Shown here in pieces: positions 56,912 to 64,000 of a stretch of DNA of 64,000 nucleotides. The notes beneath the pieces are model-generated. The model ran no database searches. It was given only the letters and a program-made list of their open reading frames with translations, and was not told where the DNA came from. A program made the position numbers and the translations under genes. This stretch comes from Sediminimonas sp. (GTDB lineage Bacteria > Pseudomonadota > Alphaproteobacteria > Rhodobacterales > Rhodobacteraceae). Position 1 is the first letter of the stretch, and every line of letters starts with the position of its first letter. Location: positions 22,945 to 86,944 of the forward strand of contig NZ_JAGXFK010000036.1 in the NCBI RefSeq assembly GCF_024637375.1, written 5' to 3'.

Positions 56912-58612
56912 ATGAAATTCAGATCCATACTTTTGGGTGCGGCGGCATCGCTGGCCCTGGCGCCCGCGGCAATGGCCGAACGCGCCAGCGACGGCGAAGT
57001 CAGAATCATCTACTGGCAGGCGCCGTCGATCCTGAACCCGTTCCTGTCGGGTGGCACCAAGGACGTGCAGGCATCAAGCCTGGTGATCGAGCCGCTGGCG
57101 CGCTTCGACGAGAAAGGCAAGATGGTGCCCTGGCTGGTCGAGGACATCCCCACCGTCGACAATGGCGGCGTCAGCGAGGATCTGACCTCGGTCACCTGGA
57201 AGATCCGCGATGACATCAAGTGGTCGGACGGTACGAAGTTCACCTCGGCCGACGTGAAATTCACCGCCGAATACTGCATGAACCCCGACATGGGCTGTGC
57301 GCAGGTGACCAAGTTCGAAGGCGTCGAAAAGGTCGAGGCCCCCGATCCGCAGACGGTGGTGGTGCATTTCGAAAAACCCACCCCGGTGCCCTACCTGCCC
57401 TTCGTGGGGGCGGAAAGCCCGATCATCCAGAAGGCCCAGTTCGAGGACTGCACCGGCGCAAGCGCGCCCGAATGCACGGACGAGAACTTCTACCCCGTCG
57501 GCACCGGCCCCTTCGCGGTGACCGATTTCCGGCCCAACGACGTGATCCAGTTGAAGGCCAACGAAAACTACCGTGACCCCGACAAGCCGGCCTTCGCCAC
57601 GGTCACCTTCAAGGGCGGTGGTGACGCGGCCTCGGCCGGGCGCGCGGTGCTGGAGACAGGCGAATACGACTACGCCTGGAACCTTCAGTTGGCGCCCGAC
57701 GTCATCCAGCAGATGGCCGAAGGCGGCAAAGGGGAGGCGATCAGCGGCTTCGGCACGCTGGTCGAGCGGATCATGGTGAACAACACCAACCCCGACCCCG
57801 CCCTGCCAGAAGGCGAGCGCGCGGTCGTCAAGCCGCACCCGATCTTCAAGGACACGGCGGTGCGCAAGGCACTGAGCCTGGCCATCGACCGGCCGCTTCT
57901 GGTCGAGATCGGCTACGGCCGGGCCGGCCGCGTGACCTGCAACCTGGTGCCCGCACCGGAGGCGTTCAACTCCGACACCTTCGACTGCTCCGAGCAGGAC
58001 ATGGAAGGCGCCAAGGCGCTGCTGGAAGAGGCCGGCTGGGTCGATAGCGACGGCGACGGTGTCCGCGAGAAGGACGGGCTGGAGCTGAGCCTGACCTACC
58101 AGACCTCGACCAACGCCGTGCGCCAGGACTTCCAGGCGCTGATCAAGCAGTGGTGGAGCGAGATCGGCGTCGAGACCGAGCTGCGCAACATCGACGCCAG
58201 CGTGTTCTTCGGTGGCGACCCGGGTAGCCCGGACACCTTCCAGCGGTTCTATGCCGACGTGGAGATGTACGCCAACCTGTTCCCCGGCACCGACCCGCAG
58301 GCGTATCTGGCCAACTACCTGTGCGACAAGGCCCCGCGCCCGGAAACGCAGTGGCAGGGCGAGAACGTCACCCGGTTCTGCGACCCGGAGTATGACGCGC
58401 TGCACGCCGAGCTGGCCAGCACCGCAGGTCTGGAGGCGCGCGCCGAGATCGCCAAGCAGCTCAACGACATGCTGGTCGAGGCCGGCACGATCATCCCGCT
58501 GGTGCACCGCGGGCGGCTGTCGGCCAAGTCCAACACGCTGGGCGGCGTTGTCCTCAACACCTGGGACAGCGAGCTGTGGAACGCGGCCGACTGGTACCGC
58601 AAGGACAGCTGA
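56912..58612 (+). CDS. Peptide ABC transporter substrate-binding protein
   Basis: Signal peptide; IIYWQAPSILNPFLSGGTKDVQASSLVIEPLARFDEKGKMVPWLVEDIPTVDNGGVSEDLTSVTWKIRDDIKWSDGTKFTSADVKFT. Confidence 0.95.
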   Translation: MKFRSILLGAAASLALAPAAMAERASDGEVRIIYWQAPSILNPFLSGGTKDVQASSLVIEPLARFDEKGKMVPWLVEDIPTVDNGGVSEDLTSVTWKIRDDIKWSDGTKFTSADVKFTAEYCMNPDMGCAQVTKFEGVEKVEAPDPQTVVVHFEKPTPVPYLPFVGAESPIIQKAQFEDCTGASAPECTDENFYPVGTGPFAVTDFRPNDVIQLKANENYRDPDKPAFATVTFKGGGDAASAGRAVLETGEYDYAWNLQLAPDVIQQMAEGGKGEAISGFGTLVERIMVNNTNPDPALPEGERAVVKPHPIFKDTAVRKALSLAIDRPLLVEIGYGRAGRVTCNLVPAPEAFNSDTFDCSEQDMEGAKALLEEAGWVDSDGDGVREKDGLELSLTYQTSTNAVRQDFQALIKQWWSEIGVETELRNIDASVFFGGDPGSPDTFQRFYADVEMYANLFPGTDPQAYLANYLCDKAPRPETQWQGENVTRFCDPEYDALHAELASTAGLEARAEIAKQLNDMLVEAGTIIPLVHRGRLSAKSNTLGGVVLNTWDSELWNAADWYRKDS

Positions 58613-58725
58613 TCGAGACCTGCCGCGCCCCGGCCACCTGTGACGGCCGGGGCGCGGCCCTTGCGTGCAGCGGGGCGCGACACACCCGCCCCGCCGTGCG
58701 CGGGCAATAAGCAAAAGGCCTGTCG

Positions 58726-59733
58726 ATGCTCACCTACACGATCCGCCGGCTGATCCTGGCCATTCCCACGCTGCTGTTCATCAGCCTGATCATCTTCCTG
58801 CTGCTGGAACTGGCGCCGGGCGACCCGATGGCGCAGGTGCCGCTGACGGTGCCGCCGGAAGTCAAGCAGCAGATGCGCGAGGCACTGGGGCTGGGCGAGC
58901 CGACGCATATCCGCTTCGGCAAGTGGATGTGGCAGTTCCTGGTCGTCGAGCCGATGCATTTCGTCGATGGCATGTTGGGCACCGGGTTCGTCGAGGGCGA
59001 AAGCCGCGTGATCTCGTGGCAGACGCGCTCGCCGGTGATGGACATCGTCGCGCAGCGTATGCCGCAAACGCTGTGGGTGGTGGCGATGTCCTATGTCGTG
59101 GGCATCCTCATCGCCATGCCGATCGGCATCTATTCCGCCTACCGGCAGTATTCGGTGTTCGACCAGGTCGGCACCTTCGTGACCATGGTCGGCTACTCGG
59201 TGCCACCGTTCTTTTCCGGCGTGCTGGTGATTGTCATCTTCGCGGTGCAACTGGGCTGGCTGCCGTCGATCTACGACACCACGCTGGTGGTGGTCGACTG
59301 GGCCACCTTCAAGAAGCAGTTCATGCAGATGGTTCTGCCGGTGATGGTGCTGGCGCTGCAGACCACCGCGCAGATCAGCCGTTTCATGCGGGCCTCGATG
59401 CTGGACAACCTGCACCAGGACTATGTACGCACCGCCCGCGCCAAGGGGTTGAGCGAATGGTCGGTGGTGATGGTCCATGTCCTGCGCAACTCGATGATCC
59501 CGGTGGTCACCGTGATCGCGTTGGGGGTGCCCTACATTTTCGGCGGCGCCATCATTACCGAGCAGATATTCAAGGTGAACGGGCTGGGCCAGTTGCTGAT
59601 CACATCGATCCAGGCCAACGACCTGCCGATGGTGCAGACGGTCACCTTCATGCTGGCGGTGCTGATCGTGCTGTTCAATATCATCGCCGACATTCTTTAC
59701 GGCGTGCTCGACCCGAGGATCCGCTATGACTGA
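58726..59733 (+). CDS. Peptide ABC transporter permease (DppB-like)
   Basis: IRRLILAIPTLLFISLIIFLLLELAPGDPM; ARAKGLSEWSVVMVHVLRNSMIPVVTVIAL. Confidence 0.95.
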   Translation: MLTYTIRRLILAIPTLLFISLIIFLLLELAPGDPMAQVPLTVPPEVKQQMREALGLGEPTHIRFGKWMWQFLVVEPMHFVDGMLGTGFVEGESRVISWQTRSPVMDIVAQRMPQTLWVVAMSYVVGILIAMPIGIYSAYRQYSVFDQVGTFVTMVGYSVPPFFSGVLVIVIFAVQLGWLPSIYDTTLVVVDWATFKKQFMQMVLPVMVLALQTTAQISRFMRASMLDNLHQDYVRTARAKGLSEWSVVMVHVLRNSMIPVVTVIALGVPYIFGGAIITEQIFKVNGLGQLLITSIQANDLPMVQTVTFMLAVLIVLFNIIADILYGVLDPRIRYD

Positions 59734-60640
59734 ACTGATGATCGACCCCGAACCCGACACGCCGCCGCGCGGAAAGTGGAGCGATGTCTGGGACCAGTTC
59801 AAAAGCCACCGCGGCGCCCTGCTGGGCATGTTCATCTTTTCGGTGATCGTCCTGGGGGTGATCCTGGGCCCGTTCCTGTGGCCCTATGACGCCACCTTCA
59901 TCGACATCCGCGCGCGCAACCAGGGGCCCAGCCTGGCCCATCCGATGGGAACCGACCAGTTGGGCCGCGATACGATGGCGCGGATGATGGCGGGGGGGCG
60001 AACCTCGATCGCGGTGGGGATGACGGCGATGCTGCTGGCGCTGGTGCTGGGCAGTTTCATCGGCCTCGTGGCGGGGTTCTTCAGGCGCATCGACGGGCCG
60101 CTGATGCGGCTGACCGACCTGTTCCTGGCACTGCCGCTGTTGCCGCTGCTGCTGGTCCTGGTGCTGCTGTTTCGCGAGCCGCTCAACGCCTCGTTCGGGC
60201 CCGAACTGGGGATTTTCATCCTCATCGTCGTCGCCATCGGCATCACCAGCTGGATGCCCACGGCGCGGATCGTGCGCGGCGATGTGCTGGCGCTGAAGGA
60301 ACGCGAATTCGTGCTGGCGGCGCGGTCGATCGGGACGACGAATTTCCGCCTCATCACCCGCCATGTCCTGCCCAACGTAATGTCGCCGATCATGGTGTCG
60401 GCGACGCTGGGCATCGCCAACGCCATCATCACCGAAAGCGCGCTGTCGTTCCTGGGGCTGGGTTTCCCGCCCGACTTTCCCACCTGGGGGCGGTTGCTGT
60501 ATGATGCCACCAACTACCTGCAGCAATACCCGGAACGGGTGATCTGGCCCGGTGCGGCGATATCGCTGACGGTGCTGTCGGTGAACTACCTCGGCGACGG
60601 GCTGCGCGACGCGCTGGACCCGCGCATTCGCGGGCGCTGA
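59726..60640 (+). CDS. Peptide ABC transporter permease (DppC-like)
   Basis: HPMGTDQLGRDTMARMMAGGRTSIAVGMTAMLLALVLGSFIGLVAGFF. Confidence 0.95.
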   Translation: MTELMIDPEPDTPPRGKWSDVWDQFKSHRGALLGMFIFSVIVLGVILGPFLWPYDATFIDIRARNQGPSLAHPMGTDQLGRDTMARMMAGGRTSIAVGMTAMLLALVLGSFIGLVAGFFRRIDGPLMRLTDLFLALPLLPLLLVLVLLFREPLNASFGPELGIFILIVVAIGITSWMPTARIVRGDVLALKEREFVLAARSIGTTNFRLITRHVLPNVMSPIMVSATLGIANAIITESALSFLGLGFPPDFPTWGRLLYDATNYLQQYPERVIWPGAAISLTVLSVNYLGDGLRDALDPRIRGR

Positions 60641-60849
60641 GCACAAAAAGAACGACCGATCCGGGGATTTCCCGCGCCCCGGAATACCGGGGCGCGCGGG
60701 GGCTGGCCGGGCCGAATACCTGGCCAACACCCACCCAGGAATCCAGAACATTTTCCCGCTTTGTGCTGCGCGAGACGCGGGGCGGCGGCTTGCTACGCCA
60801 GACGCCCTGCGCCACATGGAACAAAATTCCAACGCGACAGGAGCCAACG

Positions 60850-61914
60850 ATGTTCGAAACTCTCGGCCTTCAATCCCTGACCGCCCCGCAGGCGGCCGTC
60901 TGGTTCGCGCTGGCCCTGGGGCTGGCTTTTGGCGTCATGGCGCAAATCACCCGGTTCTGCCTGCGCCGCGCGCTGGTGGGCGAAGATCGCCGCGCCGCGG
61001 GCGCGGTGTGGCTGACAGCACTGGCCGCGGCGCTGATCGGCACCCAGGTCGCCGTCGCCATGGGCTGGGTCGGGTTTTCCGGACACCGCTTCATGGCGGG
61101 CGAGTTGCCGGTGCTGGCCGTCGCGGTCGGCGGGCTGCTGTTCGGCGCCGGCATGGTGCTGACGCGGGGCTGCATATCGCGGCTGACGGTGCTGGGCGGC
61201 ACGGGCAACCTGCGCGCGCTGATGGTGCTGCTGGTGTTCGCGGTGGCGGCGCACGCCGCGCTCAAGGGCGTTCTGGCGCCGTTGCGCACTAGCCTGGGCG
61301 CGGTGACGCTGCCGCTTGGCGATGCCGCCGCCCTGCCCGGCAATCCATGGCTGTGGGTGGCGCTGGTCGCGGTGGCCGCGGTGAGCGTGGCCTACCGGGC
61401 CGGGGCGGGCCGGGGCAAGCTGATACTGGCGGCGCTGATCGGCGCGCTGGTGCCGCTGGGGTGGGTCGGCACGGGCCTCGTTCTGTATGACGATTTCGAC
61501 CCGATCGCGATGGAAAGCCTGTCTTTCACATCGCCGTCGGCTGACACGGTATTCTGGCTGCTTGCCTCGACATCGATCCCCGCCGGGTTCGGCACCGGGC
61601 TGATCGGCGGTGTTCTGGCCGGGGCGTTCCTGGCGGGGGCATTGCGCGGCGAATTCAAATGGCAGAGCTTTGACAGCCCGCGCCAGACGGGCCGCTACAT
61701 GGCCGGCGCCATGCTGATGGGCGTGGGTGGCGTGCTGGCCGGGGGCTGCACCGTGGGCGCGGGCCTGTCCGGGGTGGCGACGCTGTCGGTCGCGGCGGTG
61801 CTGGCGCTGGCGGCGATGGCGGCGGGGGCGCTGGCGATGCGCGCGGCGCTCAGTGTATCCGGGCGCGGATCCGCCGGATCATCCACCACACCAGCAGCAC
61901 AACCGGCAGAGTGA
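60850..61914 (+). CDS. YeeE/YedE family protein (sulfur-compound transporter-like)
   Basis: GVMAQITRFCLRRALVGEDRRAAGAVWLTALAAALIGTQ; LFGAGMVLTRGCISRLTVLGGTGNLRAL; GGVLAGGCTVGAGLSGVATLS. Confidence 0.9.
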   Translation: MFETLGLQSLTAPQAAVWFALALGLAFGVMAQITRFCLRRALVGEDRRAAGAVWLTALAAALIGTQVAVAMGWVGFSGHRFMAGELPVLAVAVGGLLFGAGMVLTRGCISRLTVLGGTGNLRALMVLLVFAVAAHAALKGVLAPLRTSLGAVTLPLGDAAALPGNPWLWVALVAVAAVSVAYRAGAGRGKLILAALIGALVPLGWVGTGLVLYDDFDPIAMESLSFTSPSADTVFWLLASTSIPAGFGTGLIGGVLAGAFLAGALRGEFKWQSFDSPRQTGRYMAGAMLMGVGGVLAGGCTVGAGLSGVATLSVAAVLALAAMAAGALAMRAALSVSGRGSAGSSTTPAAQPAE

Positions 61915-63130
61915 GCAGCGCCGTCAGTTCCCCCTTGGCCAGGCCGGCGAGCTTGGCCAAGGGACTGGCGGCGTAGACCGCCAGCGACACCCCGTAATAG
62001 CTGATCGCCACCACGCTGAGCCCCTCGACGGTGCGTTGCAGGCGCAGTTGCGCGTCGGCGCGGCGGTTCATGCTTTCCAGCAGTTTCTGGTTCTGAGCCG
62101 AGCGGGTGACATCGACCGAGGTGCGCAGCAGCTCGCCGGCGCGCATCGCCCGGTCGGCCATGGAATCAAGCCGCCGCTGCGTGGCCTTGACAGTGCGCAT
62201 CGCCGGGTCATAGCGGCGCATCATGAATTCGTTGAAGGTCTGCCGGCCGCCGAAACGCTGCTCGCGCAGCACCGCGATGCGCTGGTGGACGATCGCCTCG
62301 TAGGCCGCGGTGGCCCCGAACCGGAAGGACGTGCGCGCGACCGTGTGTTCCAGCTCGGCCGAGATCTCCAGAAGCCCGTCCAACGTCTCGTCGGCCGGGT
62401 GGTCGCCATGGGTCATGCGATCCATCAGGTCGGCAAGGCGCGTGTCCAACTCGCCCATGCGCGGCGACATCTGCTTGACCTTGGCAAAGCCCAGCATCGA
62501 CATGGTCTTGTAGGTCTCGACCTCGCATAGGCGCTGGACCACGCGGCCGACACGGCGCGCGCCGGTGCCCGGCGCCACGAACACCGCCACGCGCTGATGC
62601 CCGGCAGGGTCGATGCGAAAATCGGCCGCCACGACGGCGGCGTCATCCAGAACCCGGCTCATCGCCAGGCTTTCGGGCACCAGCCAGTCGCCGACCCGCG
62701 CCATCACCGTTTCCTCGTCCGCCATCGGCTCGACCCGCATCAGCACCGAGGTCATGCGTACCCCCGGCATCGCGGCCAGCCAATCCTCGGGGAAGACCTC
62801 GAACTCGGCCGGGTCGAAGGCACGTTCGCTCAACGTGTCGGAAAACACCGTGTAGGTGACGAACTCGGTATGGCTTTCCCATTTCAGCCGGTAGCGGCCG
62901 ATGCGCCCGAAATAATGCGTGGCGCCGGGCTGCGGGTGCGGGGCGCCGTGCCGGTCCAGCAGCGCGCGCAGGTGGTCCATGTCGGCGCTGCGATCGCGGG
63001 CGGCGGCCTCTTCGGTGCGTTTGACGGCCAAGAACACGGCGCTGCAAGGCACCGTGAGCGACGGGAACGGCCGCGCATGCAGTTCGTTGGCCAGGTCATA
63101 GCGCAGCGGGTGGTCTTCGATGGGCGGCAT
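61850..63130 (-). CDS. DUF3422 family membrane protein
   Basis: HPLRYDLANELHARPFPSLTVPCSAVFLAVKR; C-terminal TM pair. Confidence 0.9.
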   Translation of the reverse strand: MPPIEDHPLRYDLANELHARPFPSLTVPCSAVFLAVKRTEEAAARDRSADMDHLRALLDRHGAPHPQPGATHYFGRIGRYRLKWESHTEFVTYTVFSDTLSERAFDPAEFEVFPEDWLAAMPGVRMTSVLMRVEPMADEETVMARVGDWLVPESLAMSRVLDDAAVVAADFRIDPAGHQRVAVFVAPGTGARRVGRVVQRLCEVETYKTMSMLGFAKVKQMSPRMGELDTRLADLMDRMTHGDHPADETLDGLLEISAELEHTVARTSFRFGATAAYEAIVHQRIAVLREQRFGGRQTFNEFMMRRYDPAMRTVKATQRRLDSMADRAMRAGELLRTSVDVTRSAQNQKLLESMNRRADAQLRLQRTVEGLSVVAISYYGVSLAVYAASPLAKLAGLAKGELTALLTLPVVLLVWWMIRRIRARIH

Positions 63131-63265
63131 GCAGAATTCCGATCCGGGCGGCGACAACAGTCCAACTGCTATAGCGCGACCGCACCGGGAAGGAAAGTAA
63201 AGTGTTTCGTTTCAGGGAGTTGCGGAACACCGTCGCATACCGAAAGTGCCCCGCGGCCAACGAAA

Positions 63266-63290
63266 GGGGGCGCCCCGGCGGGACGCCCCC
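63266..63290 (-). terminator. Terminator-like hairpin downstream of pntB
   Basis: gggggcgccccggcgggacgccccc, followed by TTTC on minus strand. Confidence 0.6.
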
Positions 63291-63311
63291 AATGCGCAAG
63301 CGGCATGCGCC

Positions 63312-64000
63312 TCAGTCGATCTTGGTGAGCAACTCGTCGAGGCTCTTCTTGGCATCGCCATAGAACATCTGCGTATTGTCCTTGAAGAACAGCGGGTTCT
63401 CGATGCCGGAATACCCCGTGCCCTGGCCACGCTTGCACACGAAGACATGCTTGGCCTTCCACACCTCCAGCACCGGCATGCCGGCGATGGGGCTGTTGGG
63501 GTCGTCCTGGGCGGCCGGGTTGACGATGTCGTTCGAGCCGATGACGATCGCGACGTCGGTGTCGGGGAAATCGTCGTTGATCTCGTCCATTTCCATGACG
63601 ATGTCGTAGGGCACCTTGGCCTCGGCCAGCAGCACGTTCATGTGCCCCGGCAGGCGCCCGGCCACGGGGTGGATGGCGAAACGCACCTTCTTGCCCTGCG
63701 CCCGCAGCCGCTTGGTCAGTTCAGAGACCGACTGCTGCGCCTGCGCCACGGCCATGCCGTAGCCGGGCACGATGACGACGCTGTCGGCCTCGTTGAGCGC
63801 GGTTGCGACGCCATCGGCGTCGATGGCGGTCATCTCGCCCTCGACCTCCATCTGCGGGCCCGTGGTGCCGCCGAAGCCGCCCAGGATCACGCTGATGAAC
63901 GAGCGGTTCATCGCCTTGCACATGATGTAGCTCGGGATCGCGCCCGACGAGCCGACAAGCGCGCCGACCACGATCAGCAGGTCATTGCCGAGGCTGAAGC
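63312..64000 (-). CDS. pntB: NAD(P) transhydrogenase subunit beta (C-terminal part; truncated by window edge)
   Basis: [91 protein letters not shown]. Confidence 0.96.
   Translation of the reverse strand, partial: FSLGNDLLIVVGALVGSSGAIPSYIMCKAMNRSFISVILGGFGGTTGPQMEVEGEMTAIDADGVATALNEADSVVIVPGYGMAVAQAQQSVSELTKRLRAQGKKVRFAIHPVAGRLPGHMNVLLAEAKVPYDIVMEMDEINDDFPDTDVAIVIGSNDIVNPAAQDDPNSPIAGMPVLEVWKAKHVFVCKRGQGTGYSGIENPLFFKDNTQMFYGDAKKSLDELLTKID

Noticed and set aside
57074-58714. Minus-strand ORF of 546 aa opposite the peptide-binding protein
   Set aside because: Antisense to clear SBP family 5 protein.
1-64000. CRISPR arrays, rRNA or tRNA genes
   Set aside because: No regularly spaced direct repeats and no recognisable rRNA or tRNA signatures were seen by eye.

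Overview
GC-rich alphaproteobacterial (Rhodobacteraceae-like) chromosome segment. Positions 1..~17580 hold most of a Mu-like transposable prophage, inverted relative to the + strand and running off the left edge. It has a repressor, an early operon with MuA/MuB-type transposition genes, gp16, Mor, a lysis cassette, DUF2730/gp26/DUF3486, a terminase, a DNA methyltransferase and the start of a DUF935 portal. It is inserted in an APC-family permease gene directly downstream of murC. The rest is ordinary host sequence: ftsW-murG-murC, a TRAP transporter, putA/lrp, selD/selU, murD, dnaE, a BMP-type ABC transporter, eptA-dgkA, carboxynorspermidine synthesis, peptide hydrolases with an oligopeptide ABC transporter, and partial pntB. 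Most notable: (1) the prophage protein at 14435..15628 has an FGE/C-type-lectin-like body and a C-terminus that looks like a variable region of a diversity-generating retroelement (DGR), followed by an 8-bp-stem/4-nt-loop hairpin, with no reverse transcriptase in the window; (2) the prophage methyltransferase is split at an 11-base G/C tract; (3) the prophage repressor carries an in-frame TAA; (4) an oligopeptide ABC ATPase has TAG exactly at the Walker A lysine codon. All statements come from reading the sequence and the supplied ORF track; no database searches were run.
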